NCBI RefSeq assembly: GCF_029846115.1
Contig: NZ_JARVZZ010000001.1
Span: 4,986,084-5,050,083, forward strand
DNA length: 64,000 bases
Direction: 5' to 3'
Source: Serratia marcescens
GTDB lineage: Bacteria; Pseudomonadota; Gammaproteobacteria; Enterobacterales; Enterobacteriaceae
This document shows positions 27,077 to 36,089 of the stretch, piece by piece (the stretch's first letter is position 1; each line of letters starts with the position of its first letter). The notes beneath the pieces were generated by a model, which saw only the letters and a program-made list of their open reading frames with translations, was not told the origin of the DNA and did no database searches. Position numbers and translations under genes: made by a program.

Positions 27077-28339
27077 TCAGATTAGCTCCAACGCGATCAG
27101 TTCTTCGATGGTCTGGCGGCGGCGGATCAGGCGCGGTTCGCCGTTTTCGAACAGCACTTCGGGCAACAGCGGGCGGCTGTTGTAGTTGGAGGACATCGAC
27201 GCGCCGTACGCGCCGGTATCGTGGAACACCAGATAATCGCCGATCTGGACCGGCGGCAGCTCGCGGGTTTCCACGCCGCCGCCCGCCTGCTGGGTGAACA
27301 CGTCGCCGGATTCGCACAGCGGCCCGGCGATCACCGTTTCGCGCAACGGTTGCCCCGAAGTATCGCGCCCATCGGCCGGCAACAGCGAAATATGGTGATA
27401 GCTGCCATACATCGCCGGGCGCATCAGATCGTTAAAACCGGCGTCCACCAGCACGAAGTGGCGGCTGCCCATGTCTTTTACCGCCCGCACCTCGGCCACC
27501 AGGACGCCCGCTTCCGCCATCAGGAAACGCCCCGGTTCGATCTCCAGCTGCACCGGATGCCCCAGATGCGCTACGATGCGTTCACGCGCCCGGTTCCACA
27601 AACCGAAATAGTGTTCGGTATCGATCGCCTCTTCGCCGTACTGGTACGGGATAGACAGGCCGCCACCGGCGGAAATGGCGCTGATGTCATGACCGAGATC
27701 GATCACCTGCTGCACCATCGCATCGCAGACCCGTTCCAGATGCTGGTAATCGACGCCGGAACCGATGTGCATATGCACACCGATCAGTTTCAGGCCGTAG
27801 CGGCGGATCTTCTCCACCGCCTGCGGCAGGTCGGCATACCAGATACCGTGCTTGCTGTTCTCGCCGCCAGTGTTGGTTTTCTGGCTATGGCCGTGGCCAA
27901 ACCCCGGGTTAATGCGCAGCCACACCGGGTGCCCTGCGGAAACCTGGCCGAGCTGCTCCAGCATGTCGATGGAGCCGGCGTTGACCGGGATCTTCAATTC
28001 GCTGACGCGCGCCAGCGTGGCGTGATCCAACACGTCTGCAGTAAACACGATCTCACTCGGTTCGCCGCCCGGCTGAAAACCGGCCTGCAGCGCCCGTTCG
28101 ATCTCGCCCAGCGACACCGAATCCACCTTCACGCCCTGCTCGCGCATCAAGCGCAAAATATGAATGTTCGAACAGGCCTTCTGTGCGAAACGGACAGTGT
28201 CGAAGTGGCGCAGCTGAGCGATGCGCTGGCTGATGATGTCCGCATCATAGGCCCAGACCGGGCAGCCGAAACGCGGCGGCAAGGCCAACAGGTTAGCGGC
28301 GTTCAACGCGGTGGAGGTGTCGTGCAACGGGCGTGGCAT
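27077..28339 (-). CDS. lysA: Diaminopimelate decarboxylase
   Basis: PLP enzyme that decarboxylates meso-diaminopimelate to L-lysine, the last step of lysine synthesis. 420 aa. The PLP lysine lies in VRFAQKACSNIHILR (about residue 54); HMHIGSGVDYQ, SAGGGLSIPY and GPLCESGDVF are the other family motifs. The frame is open to 28390, but ATG 28339 starts the canonical MPRPLHDTSTALNAAN. Divergent from lysR, its activator. Confidence 0.97.
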   Translation of the reverse strand: MPRPLHDTSTALNAANLLALPPRFGCPVWAYDADIISQRIAQLRHFDTVRFAQKACSNIHILRLMREQGVKVDSVSLGEIERALQAGFQPGGEPSEIVFTADVLDHATLARVSELKIPVNAGSIDMLEQLGQVSAGHPVWLRINPGFGHGHSQKTNTGGENSKHGIWYADLPQAVEKIRRYGLKLIGVHMHIGSGVDYQHLERVCDAMVQQVIDLGHDISAISAGGGLSIPYQYGEEAIDTEHYFGLWNRARERIVAHLGHPVQLEIEPGRFLMAEAGVLVAEVRAVKDMGSRHFVLVDAGFNDLMRPAMYGSYHHISLLPADGRDTSGQPLRETVIAGPLCESGDVFTQQAGGGVETRELPPVQIGDYLVFHDTGAYGASMSSNYNSRPLLPEVLFENGEPRLIRRRQTIEELIALELI

Positions 28340-28472
28340 GGCGATATTCCCAATTCGAAAATGACGGCAGATAACGCCATAGTGCCGCACGCTGAATCGG
28401 GTGGAAAATATCTATTTAGCCGTAGTCTATTCATTTATGATATGGCTTTACCCACAGCCGAGCGGCCTCGCC

Positions 28473-29396
28473 ATGCATAACATCTCTTTGCGGCAAATCG
28501 AAATCTTTCGAGCGGTGATGACCACCGGCAACCTGACCGAGGCGGCAGCCCTGCTGCAAACCTCGCAACCGACCGTCAGCCGTGAGCTGGCGCGCTTTGA
28601 GAAGCTGATCCGGCTGCAGCTGTTCGAGCGGGTGCGCGGGCGCCTGTCTCCCACCGTGCAGGGGTTACGGCTGTTCGAAGAGGTACAGCGCTCCTATTAC
28701 GGCCTCGATCGCATCGTCAACGCCGCCGCCGGCATCCGCCAGTTTCAGCAAGCGCAGCTGTCGATCGTGTGCCTGCCGGTATTTTCCCAATCGCTGCTGC
28801 CGGCGGTGTGCCGGCCCTTTATCGAACGTTACCCCGAAGTCAGCTTCAGCGTCATTCCGCAAGAGTCGCCGCTGCTGGAAGAGTGGCTGTCTGCCCAGCG
28901 CCACGATCTTGGGCTGACGGAAACCACCCTGACGCCGGCGGGCACCGAGCGGGTGACGCTGATGACGTTGAACGAAGTGTGCGTGCTGCCGACGGGCCAC
29001 CCGCTGCTGGTGAAAGATCGGCTGACGCCGCAGGACTTCGCCGGGCAGAACTTTATCAGCCTGTCGAGCACCGACAGCTATCGTCACCTGTTGGATGCGC
29101 TGTTCGGCGAACAGGGCGTCGAGCGCCGCATGGTGATGGAAACGCACAGCGCGGCGTCGGTGTGCGCCATGGTGAGGGCCGGTGTCGGGGTGTCGATCGT
29201 CAACCCGCTGACGGCGCTTGACTATGCCGGCAGCGGCGTGCACGTGCGGCCGTTCAGCATCGACGTGCCGTTCACCGTCAGCCTGATCCGGCCGCTGCAC
29301 CGCCCTTCATCGGCGCTGGTCACCGCCTTTATCGACCACCTTCATCAACAGGCCGCCGCCTTTGCCGCCCGGCTGGCCGCCGCCGTCAGGCGCTGA
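28473..29396 (+). CDS. lysR: Transcriptional activator LysR
   Basis: 307-aa founder-type LysR regulator that activates lysA when diaminopimelate is present and lysine is low. N-terminal winged helix (ISLRQIEIFRAVMTTGNLTE, SQPTVSRELARFEKLI) and effector domain; long stretches such as VPQESPLLEEWLS-like IPQESPLLEEWLSAQRHD agree with E. coli LysR. The 133-base gap to lysA should contain the shared operator. Start chosen at MHNISLRQ; earlier codons in frame add a non-conserved leader. Confidence 0.96.
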   Translation: MHNISLRQIEIFRAVMTTGNLTEAAALLQTSQPTVSRELARFEKLIRLQLFERVRGRLSPTVQGLRLFEEVQRSYYGLDRIVNAAAGIRQFQQAQLSIVCLPVFSQSLLPAVCRPFIERYPEVSFSVIPQESPLLEEWLSAQRHDLGLTETTLTPAGTERVTLMTLNEVCVLPTGHPLLVKDRLTPQDFAGQNFISLSSTDSYRHLLDALFGEQGVERRMVMETHSAASVCAMVRAGVGVSIVNPLTALDYAGSGVHVRPFSIDVPFTVSLIRPLHRPSSALVTAFIDHLHQQAAAFAARLAAAVRR

Positions 29397-29423
29397 AAGC
29401 GGCGTGGGAATATTGCCGAAGCA

Positions 29424-30332
29424 TCAGCGCAGCGTCGCCTGCCACTGCGGATCGGTGGCGAACCACTCCACCAGAAAGTCCAGCATGGTGCGCAAGGTGG
29501 CGGGCATCTGGCGGCGTGAGGTATAGATGCCGTAGATACCCATCGACTGCGGCCGGTAATCCGGCAACAGTTCGACCAGTTCGCCACTGGCCAGCAGCGG
29601 TGCCGCCGAATAATAGGGCTGCATGGAAATGCCCGCCCCCTGCACCGTGCCGGCCATCAGCACCACCGACTCGTTGGCGCTCAGATTGCCGCTGACCGCC
29701 ACCGCCGATTTCACCCCCTGAGCGTCGAAGTGCCACAGGCTTTTGCCGAAATAGGAGTAGGTCAGGCAGTTGTGCAACGCCAGATCCTGCGGTTGACGCG
29801 GGGTGCCGTGCGCCGCCAGATACGCCGGCGCGGCGCACACCACCGATGCGCAGGTGGACAGCGGGCGGGCAATCAGGTTGGGATCCAGCTCGTTGGTGAT
29901 GCGCAGCGCCAGATCGATGCGCTCTTCCACCAGGTTCACCGCCCGGTTGTTCATCTGCAGATCGACCGCCACCTGCGGATGACGCTTCAAATACTGAGCG
30001 ACGGCCCCCACCAGCGCCGTTTGCCCAAGCGACTGCGAACAGGTGATGCGCAGCAGGCCGCGCAGCTCATCGCTCTGCCCTTCCTCCACCAGGTCGATCT
30101 CCCCCGCCAGCGCCAGCATTTGCCGACAGCGTTCCAGAGTGCGCTCACCGGCGTCGGTCAGACTAAGCTTACGGGTAGTGCGGTGCAGTAAACGCGCCCC
30201 GGCCCATTGCTCCATCTGCGCCAGGTAGCGCGTCACCATCGCACGCGACATCTCCAGCGTGTCGGCGGCGGCGATCATGCTGCCGCGATCGACGATGGTG
30301 ACAAAAACCTCAGCGGCGGTAATGCGATCCAT
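29424..30332 (-). CDS. LysR-family transcriptional regulator
   Basis: 302 aa. Winged-helix N-terminus MDRITAAEVFVTIVDRGSMI with the recognition region SRAMVTRYLAQMEQW; the C-terminal effector domain belongs to the CrgA-like subgroup (NCLTYSYFGKSLWHF, IYGIYTSRRQMPATLR). It is divergent from the metallo-beta-lactamase-fold gene at 30441 across 108 bases, so that gene and the DsbA-like gene behind it are the likely targets. Ligand unknown. Confidence 0.88.
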   Translation of the reverse strand: MDRITAAEVFVTIVDRGSMIAAADTLEMSRAMVTRYLAQMEQWAGARLLHRTTRKLSLTDAGERTLERCRQMLALAGEIDLVEEGQSDELRGLLRITCSQSLGQTALVGAVAQYLKRHPQVAVDLQMNNRAVNLVEERIDLALRITNELDPNLIARPLSTCASVVCAAPAYLAAHGTPRQPQDLALHNCLTYSYFGKSLWHFDAQGVKSAVAVSGNLSANESVVLMAGTVQGAGISMQPYYSAAPLLASGELVELLPDYRPQSMGIYGIYTSRRQMPATLRTMLDFLVEWFATDPQWQATLR

Positions 30333-30440
30333 GATTAGTCCGATTTATGCAACGAATAATTGCTTATTATCCGGTTTTTCTATCGCTTTATGCAACCTAA
30401 CATCATTACAACATTAACCGATACCTAAGGACCTCTGCCC

Positions 30441-31325
30441 ATGTTTAAGAAATCACTGTTAACTCTGGCCTTCACCGGCGTCGCCACCCTCAGCACCTAC
30501 GCCACCGCTGCCGACACCCTGACCATGGAAGTGTATAACCCGGGCGAGAAAAGCGTGTTCCCGGTGTCTTCCGAAATCATCAGCGGCAAACACGAAGTGG
30601 CGCTGATCGACGCTCAGTTCCAACGCAACGACGCTGAAGCGCTGGTGAAAAAGATCAAGGCGACCGGCAAGAAACTGACCACCGTTTATATCAGCCACTC
30701 AGACCCGGATTTCTATTTCGGTCTGGACGTGATTAAGGCGGCCTTCCCGGAGGCGAAAATCATCGCTTCGCCAGGCACCATCAAGGACATCAACGCCACC
30801 AAAGACGGCAAAGTCGCCTACTGGGGCCCGATTCTGAAAGACAACGCGCCAAAAGCCGTGATCGTGCCGCAGCCGCTGCAGGGCGACAGCTTCACCATCG
30901 ACGGCCAGAAAGTGGAAGTGAAAGGCCTGAACGGCCCAACCCCCGATCGCACCTTCGTGTGGATCCCGGCGCTGAAAGCGGTAGTAGGCGGTGTCGCGGT
31001 CGCCGGTGACAACATCCATCCGTGGATCGCCGACAACCAGAGCGTGGAATCGCGCCAGCACTGGCAGCAGACGCTGAAAAGCATCGAAGCGCTGAAGCCG
31101 CAGGTCGTCGTGCCGGGCCACTTCCTGCCGGGCGCAGCGCAAACGCTGGCATCGGTACAATTTACCCAGAAATACCTGACCACGCTGGAAGCCGAGCTGC
31201 CGAAGGCCAAGGATTCCGCCGCGCTGATTGAAGCGATGAAAACGCACTACCCGACGCTGAAAGACGAGTCGAGCCTGGAACTGAGCGCGAAAGTGCTGAA
31301 AGGCGAGATGAAGTGGCCACAATAA
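30441..31325 (+). CDS. Exported metallo-beta-lactamase-fold protein with altered metal motif
   Basis: 294-aa precursor with signal peptide ending TYATA-ADTLTME, so probably periplasmic. Fold landmarks: HEVALIDAQF (about residues 51-60), YISHSDPDFYFGLDV (84-98) and VVVPGHFLPG (about 223-232). In the canonical motif HxHxDH the second His is Asp88 and the last His is Phe91 here (H86-S-D88-P-D90-F91), so metal binding must differ from classical hydrolases. Substrate unknown. Probably controlled by the divergent LysR regulator; the downstream DsbA-like gene follows after 68 bases. Confidence 0.8.
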   Translation: MFKKSLLTLAFTGVATLSTYATAADTLTMEVYNPGEKSVFPVSSEIISGKHEVALIDAQFQRNDAEALVKKIKATGKKLTTVYISHSDPDFYFGLDVIKAAFPEAKIIASPGTIKDINATKDGKVAYWGPILKDNAPKAVIVPQPLQGDSFTIDGQKVEVKGLNGPTPDRTFVWIPALKAVVGGVAVAGDNIHPWIADNQSVESRQHWQQTLKSIEALKPQVVVPGHFLPGAAQTLASVQFTQKYLTTLEAELPKAKDSAALIEAMKTHYPTLKDESSLELSAKVLKGEMKWPQ

Positions 31326-31393
31326 GCGCCCGTGCGTGATTGAACCAGCCCTGGCGCCGCGGTGAGCTGCCGCGCGCCAGGCGAGGAGTAAAG

Positions 31394-32041
31394 ATGACCG
31401 AAACCACTCTGCATTACATTTTCGATCCGCTGTGCGGCTGGTGCTACGGCGCCGCGCCGCTGGTGAAAGCGGCTCAGAGCCTCCCCGGGCTGAAGGTCGT
31501 GCCGCACGCCGGCGGCATGATGACCGGCAACAACCGCCGTCAGATTACCGACGAATGGCGCAACTACGTCATTCCGCACGACAAACGCATCGCCGAGATG
31601 ACGGGCCAGCCTTTTGGCGAAGCCTATTTCAACGGTCTGCTGCGCGACACCACGGCGGTGATGGATTCCGAGCCGCCGATCACCGCTATCCTGGCGGCGG
31701 AAAAGCTGGCGGGACGCGGGCTGGACATGCTGCACCGCATTCAGCAGGCACACTATCAGGAAGGCCGGCGCATCGCCGACACGCCGGTGCTGGAAGCGTT
31801 GGCGAAAGAGCTGGGGTTGCCTTCGGCGGCGTTTATCGCCGAAATGCGTTTCAACAGCGGCGCGCCGACCGCGCAACATATCGCGGAAAGCCGGGCGCTG
31901 CTGGCCAAAGTGCAAGGCCAGGGCTTCCCGACCTTTGCGCTGCAGGACAGCGAAGGCCGCCTGCATCTGCTGCCGGCCGGCAACTATCTGGGTAACGTGG
32001 AAGCCTGGAAAAACCTGCTGGGCGCCGCCGCGCTGGCGTAA
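31394..32041 (+). CDS. DsbA-family thioredoxin-fold protein (CGWC)
   Basis: 215 aa, no signal peptide, so cytoplasmic. The active-site motif CGWC is at residues 14-17 (FDPLCGWCYGAAPL), followed by a long helical insertion and the cis-Pro loop GFPTFAL near the C-terminus; this is the DsbA/FrnE-like arrangement. Start at ATG 31394 with GAGGAG ahead; the open frame to 31340 has a poor N-terminus. Its place after the metallo-beta-lactamase-fold gene suggests a shared, LysR-controlled transcript. Redox or isomerase substrate unknown. Confidence 0.85.
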   Translation: MTETTLHYIFDPLCGWCYGAAPLVKAAQSLPGLKVVPHAGGMMTGNNRRQITDEWRNYVIPHDKRIAEMTGQPFGEAYFNGLLRDTTAVMDSEPPITAILAAEKLAGRGLDMLHRIQQAHYQEGRRIADTPVLEALAKELGLPSAAFIAEMRFNSGAPTAQHIAESRALLAKVQGQGFPTFALQDSEGRLHLLPAGNYLGNVEAWKNLLGAAALA

Positions 32042-32052
32042 CCAACCTTTCT

Positions 32053-32071
32053 CGCCCCGGCTGCCGGGGCG
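32053..32071. terminator. Hairpin between convergent DsbA-like gene and 32074 gene
   Basis: Perfect 8-base stem CGCCCCGG/CCGGGGCG with a CTG loop lies between the two stop codons. No clear T-run on either strand. Confidence 0.45.
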
Positions 32072-32073
32072 GG

Positions 32074-32781
32074 TCATTCGACCCGCACGAACCGCCCTTC
32101 CGCCCGCACGTTGTGACCGAACCCGCAATCCCCCCGCGAGTGCATCTCCAGCGCTTGCTCACCAAACGCCATCGTCACGTCGCAGACCTGCGCGCTTTCC
32201 GAGTCATGCTGGTGGTAGACCGCCTTGCCGTGCTCGATCGGCAGCTCGGCGGTGAAGTCGCCCATGTTCGGGCCGTAATACAGCCCCATCTGCGGCATGG
32301 CGTAGCCGGAAAAATCAATCAGCCAGCGCTCGCCCTGCGGCTTCACCGTCACCTCGCTCCACACGCCGCGCCCGGCGTATTGCCAATACACGCCGCCCGG
32401 CCCCTGCGGCGGCGGCCGCTGCGCCAGCCGTTGGCGCAACAGGCTCATGTTGTGCTGCGATTTGTCATCGTGCGGCGCCAGTGCCAGATAGGCCTGCGCC
32501 TTAAGCAATTCGCCGGCGTGCATCAGCGACAACGCCACGTTGTTGTAGGCCGTGGCGACGGCCTGCTCGCTCAGGCCGCAAAACTCGCTCCAGGCCGCCT
32601 GATCGCGAAAGATGTCGGCAGCTTTGGCGTAATCCTGCCGCTGATAGGCCTTTTTTCCCAGCTCGGCGTAGCTCGCCACCTTTTGGCAGTCGGCGGCAAT
32701 GTCCGGCTCGTCAATGTGCGCCCAGGCCCGGGCGCTGGCGAAGACGCCGCAGGTCAGCAACAGGGGAAACCAAGCCTTCAT
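32074..32781 (-). CDS. Exported protein of unknown function with TPR-like helices
   Basis: 235-aa precursor with signal peptide MKAWFPLLLTCGVFASARAWA. I do not recognise the family. Residues 30-110 are helical and TPR-like (YAELGKKAYQRQDYAKAADI, AYNNVALSLMHAGELLKAQ); the C-terminal half is beta-rich with conserved-looking GVYWQYAGRG, MGLYYGPNMGDF and paired cysteines (CDVTM and DCGFG). Single gene, convergent to the DsbA-like gene. A periplasmic location could make it a client of thiol oxidation, which is speculation. Confidence 0.7.
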   Translation of the reverse strand: MKAWFPLLLTCGVFASARAWAHIDEPDIAADCQKVASYAELGKKAYQRQDYAKAADIFRDQAAWSEFCGLSEQAVATAYNNVALSLMHAGELLKAQAYLALAPHDDKSQHNMSLLRQRLAQRPPPQGPGGVYWQYAGRGVWSEVTVKPQGERWLIDFSGYAMPQMGLYYGPNMGDFTAELPIEHGKAVYHQHDSESAQVCDVTMAFGEQALEMHSRGDCGFGHNVRAEGRFVRVE

Positions 32782-32986
32782 CGTTTATCCTTTCTGCAAA
32801 AATTCGGCGCCAGTATAACCGCCCGGCGGCGGAGTGTATGCCGCAATTGCGCCCACCTGCACGCTGCCGGCGATTCAGCCGCCTTATTTCAAACGGTTAG
32901 CGGAGTTAAAACTGCTTACAGTCACGGTTTGTTTGTTACCGGCCCGCAGCCCATGCTGAACGAAATACCGCAATTATCGAGCCGTT

Positions 32987-34714
32987 ATGAACGCAACCCC
33001 CTTGCAGAAACACGCCGTGTGGCAGCTGATCAAACCCTTTTGGGTGTCGGAGGAGCGATGGCGCGCCTGGATGATGCTGATCGCCATCGTCGTCCTGTCA
33101 CTCGGTCTGGTCTATATCAGCGTGGAGATCAACCAATGGAACCAGGTGTTCTACGATGCGCTGCAGAACAAAAACTACCCGGTATTCAAGGCGCAGCTGT
33201 GGCGCTTTACCTATCTGGCGCTGATCTTCATCGTGCTGGCGGTCTACAAGATCTACCTGACCCAGGGGTTGCAGATGCGCTGGCGGCGCTGGATGACGGA
33301 AAAGTTCATGGCAAAGTGGCTGGCGCACCAGGCGTATTACCACACCGAGCAGCAGCAGATCGTCGATAACCCCGATCAGCGTATCGCCGAAGATCTCAAC
33401 GTATTGACCCAGTATACCCTGTCGCTGTCGCTCGGGCTGCTCTCCAGCCTGGTGACGCTGTTTTCCTTTATCGACATCTTGTGGCACGTCAGCGGGCCGA
33501 TGACCTTCGCGCTCGGCCAGCACGCCATCACGCTGCCCGGTTATATGGTGTGGTTCGCACTGCTGTATGCGGTGCTGGGATCGCTGCTGATCTGGTGGGT
33601 CGGCAAACCGCTGGTCATGCTGGGCTTCAACCAGGAACGGTACGAGGCGAACTTCCGCTTCGGCCTGATCCGCATCCGCGAAAACAACGACGCCATCGCG
33701 CTGTACCACGGCGAACCGCGCGAGGCGCAGCAGCTGGGCGATCGTTTCGACACCATTCGCAGCAACTGGTGGGCAATTATGCGCATCACCCGGCGGCTGA
33801 ACATCGCCACCAACTTCTACGGCCAGTTCGCCATCGTGTTTCCCCTGCTGGTGGCGGCGCCGCGCTACTTCTCCGGCGCCATTCAGATGGGCGGCCTGAT
33901 GCAGATCGCCTCGGCCTTCGGCCAGGTGCAGGGTGCGCTGTCATGGTTTATCGATGCGTTTAACGATTTGGCGACCTGGAAAGCCTGCGTCAACCGTTTG
34001 GCCGGCTTCAACGCCGCCGTCGATCAGGTGCATCATCAGCCGCGCGGCATTCAGCTGCGGGAAGAGACCGCCCATCCGTTAACGCTGGATAACCTCAGCC
34101 TGAACTTGCCCGACGGCCAACCGCTGCTGGCCGGCGCCGAGATGACGCTGCAACGCGGCGATCGCCTGCTGATCGTCGGCCCTTCCGGCTGCGGCAAGTC
34201 GACGCTGCTGCGGGCCATCGCCGGTATCTGGCCTTACGGCGCGGGCGCCATCGGGGTAGCGGCCAACGCCAACACGCTGTTCCTGCCGCAGCGCAGCTAC
34301 ATTCCGATCGGCACGCTGCGCGAAGCGTTGAGCTACCCGAGCCTGGCGTCGGAATACAGCGATTCGCAGCTGATGCGGGTGCTGGAGAACTGCCGCCTGA
34401 AGCACCTGCAGCGCTGGCTGGATACCTCCGCTAACTGGAGCCATCGCCTGTCGCCGGGCGAGCAACAGCGACTGGCGTTCGCCCGCGCCCTGTTGATTCG
34501 CCCGAGTATTCTGTTCCTCGACGAGGCCACCAGCGCGCTGGACGACGAAACCGAACAGTTGATGTACTGCCTGCTGGTGGATGAACTGCCGGACGTGACG
34601 CTGATCAGCGTGGCGCACCGCAACAGCGTGGCGAAGTACCACCAGACCTGCTGGCGCTTCAGCCGCAGCGAAGATCAACCGGCGCGCCTGGCGCTGAGCC
34701 CGCTGCCGGTATAA
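32987..34714 (+). CDS. SbmA/BacA-type ABC transporter with fused ATPase (YddA-like)
   Basis: 575 aa. The N-terminal membrane domain (about residues 1-340) is of the SbmA/BacA type, with WNQVFYDALQNKNYP near residue 50 and QRIAEDLN; the C-terminal ATPase carries Walker A GPSGCGKSTL, signature LSPGEQQRLAFARAL and Walker B SILFLDEATSALDD, then the H-loop SVAHR. Resembles E. coli YddA and Rv1819c-like transporters for vitamin B12, long-chain molecules or peptides; substrate not predictable here. Single gene. Confidence 0.88.
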   Translation: MNATPLQKHAVWQLIKPFWVSEERWRAWMMLIAIVVLSLGLVYISVEINQWNQVFYDALQNKNYPVFKAQLWRFTYLALIFIVLAVYKIYLTQGLQMRWRRWMTEKFMAKWLAHQAYYHTEQQQIVDNPDQRIAEDLNVLTQYTLSLSLGLLSSLVTLFSFIDILWHVSGPMTFALGQHAITLPGYMVWFALLYAVLGSLLIWWVGKPLVMLGFNQERYEANFRFGLIRIRENNDAIALYHGEPREAQQLGDRFDTIRSNWWAIMRITRRLNIATNFYGQFAIVFPLLVAAPRYFSGAIQMGGLMQIASAFGQVQGALSWFIDAFNDLATWKACVNRLAGFNAAVDQVHHQPRGIQLREETAHPLTLDNLSLNLPDGQPLLAGAEMTLQRGDRLLIVGPSGCGKSTLLRAIAGIWPYGAGAIGVAANANTLFLPQRSYIPIGTLREALSYPSLASEYSDSQLMRVLENCRLKHLQRWLDTSANWSHRLSPGEQQRLAFARALLIRPSILFLDEATSALDDETEQLMYCLLVDELPDVTLISVAHRNSVAKYHQTCWRFSRSEDQPARLALSPLPV

Positions 34715-34722
34715 CCCGCAGA

Positions 34723-34744
34723 GCCGGGCGCGGTAGCGCCCGGC
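34723..34744 (+). terminator. Hairpin after the YddA-like gene
   Basis: Nine-base perfect stem GCCGGGCGC/GCGCCCGGC with a GGTA loop lies between the convergent stop codons of the YddA-like gene and the PTS EIIA gene. Followed only by a T-poor GTTCGTTC stretch. Confidence 0.5.
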
Positions 34745-34750
34745 GTTCGT

Positions 34751-35185
34751 TCAGATGCCGTCGGTCTGCACGTCTTCGCATTTCATCCGGCGGCGCTCAT
34801 GCCACAGGCTGGTCAGACCGCGTTTGCCGCACGCCAGCGCCACCTCGCGAAACTCATCCAGGCTCAACCCGTCGCGCTCCAGCATCATTTCCGCCGCCAG
34901 CTGCATATTGACGCCAGTGAGCACTTCGCAATCGCCCTGCGCATCGGCCAGTTCGCAGGCGCTGCGAAACGGCGAGCCGCCGAGCATGTCGGTGAGAAAC
35001 ACCACGCCGTCCGGCTGCGCCACCGCCGCCAACGCCGAGCGCAAGGCGTCGTTGAGCTGCGCGGTGCTCATCTGTTCGGGAAAATCGACCGCCGCACAGT
35101 GCGGCTGCGGCCCCACCACCTGTTCCACCGCCTGCAACAGCCCGGTGGCGAAGCCGCCGTGGCCGGTAATCACAATGCCTGGCAT
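34751..35185 (-). CDS. agaF: PTS mannose-family (galactosamine-type) EIIA component
   Basis: 144-aa cytoplasmic EIIA domain of the mannose family. The phosphorylated His is in GIVITGHGGFA (His8-9 region), and LTDMLGGSPF is the typical loop around residue 72. Last gene of the agaR-agaZ-agaV-agaW-agaE-agaF order, ten bases after EIID. It receives phosphate from HPr and passes it to the EIIB at 36873. The aga name is based on gene order and AgaR/AgaZ neighbours; a related N-acetylgalactosamine, galactosamine or tagatose PTS is possible. Confidence 0.82.
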   Translation of the reverse strand: MPGIVITGHGGFATGLLQAVEQVVGPQPHCAAVDFPEQMSTAQLNDALRSALAAVAQPDGVVFLTDMLGGSPFRSACELADAQGDCEVLTGVNMQLAAEMMLERDGLSLDEFREVALACGKRGLTSLWHERRRMKCEDVQTDGI

Positions 35186-35195
35186 AGCTCGCTCC

Positions 35196-36089
35196 TCACA
35201 AAATACCGATAAATTTGCCCGCTACGCCGATCGCTACGGTGACGCCAATCAGCTTCACCGGCGAGAAACCGCGCTTCATCAGGAAGAAAATGAGCAGCGT
35301 GAAGCACAGCGGCAGCAAGTTGGGCATCAACTTGTCCAGCACGTCGGTCTGCAGCGCCACGCTGGCCTTGCCGGCATGCATCACCAGCGGCGTGGACAGG
35401 TGCACATACGAGGCCACCAGCGCACCGATCACCGTCATGCCGACGATCGACGCGGCGTGAGAAATGCGCCGGGTGTGGGTCTTCAACAGCGCCAGCGCGC
35501 TGGTGCCGGCCTGATAACCGTAGTGCGCCAGCCCGAAGCGCAGGCCGAAGTGGAACAGGTTGAACAGCAGCAGGAAGACGATCGGCCCGAACAGGCTGCC
35601 CTCCAGCGCCAGCGAAGCACCTATCCCGGCGCAAATCGGCAGCAGCGTCAGCCAAAACAGCGCGTCGCCGATGCCGCCGAGCGGCCCCATCAGTGCCACT
35701 TTCACCGCGCGAATAGTGGAGATCTTCTCCTTGTTCTGCTCCATCGCCAGCACCAGGCCGGACAGGAAGGTAACGTCGAACGGGTGCACGTTGATAAATT
35801 CCATGTGCATCTTCATCGAGTTGGCCAGATCCTGCGGGTTGCGGTGGATCTTGCGCAGCCCGGGGATCAGCTGATACAGCCAGCCGCCCGCCTGCATGCG
35901 TTCGTAGTTGAACGAGGCCTGCAGCAGCAGCGAACGCCAGGCCATGCGGTTGATGTCGCCGCGCGTCAGCGCTTCGGCGGGCTGGCTGTCCAGATAGTCG
36001 TCCTGCTCTACCTGGCTGGTGGCCAGCGCCTGCGCCATGCGTTGCTCGGCCTTTTGCGCCAGCAGATCGTCGGAATCGTTAAATGCCAT
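35196..36089 (-). CDS. agaE: PTS mannose-family EIID component
   Basis: 297-aa membrane component. N-terminal cytoplasmic helix region (ALTRGDINRMAWRSLLLQAS, MQAGGWLYQLIPGLRKIH) typical of EIID, then GLVLAMEQNKE and GPLGGIGDALFWLTLLPI, the EIID signature; C-terminal hydrophobic helices end in GVAGKFIGIL. It overlaps the EIIC stop by 11 bases. With EIIC it forms the sugar channel in the inner membrane. Confidence 0.85.
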   Translation of the reverse strand: MAFNDSDDLLAQKAEQRMAQALATSQVEQDDYLDSQPAEALTRGDINRMAWRSLLLQASFNYERMQAGGWLYQLIPGLRKIHRNPQDLANSMKMHMEFINVHPFDVTFLSGLVLAMEQNKEKISTIRAVKVALMGPLGGIGDALFWLTLLPICAGIGASLALEGSLFGPIVFLLLFNLFHFGLRFGLAHYGYQAGTSALALLKTHTRRISHAASIVGMTVIGALVASYVHLSTPLVMHAGKASVALQTDVLDKLMPNLLPLCFTLLIFFLMKRGFSPVKLIGVTVAIGVAGKFIGIL

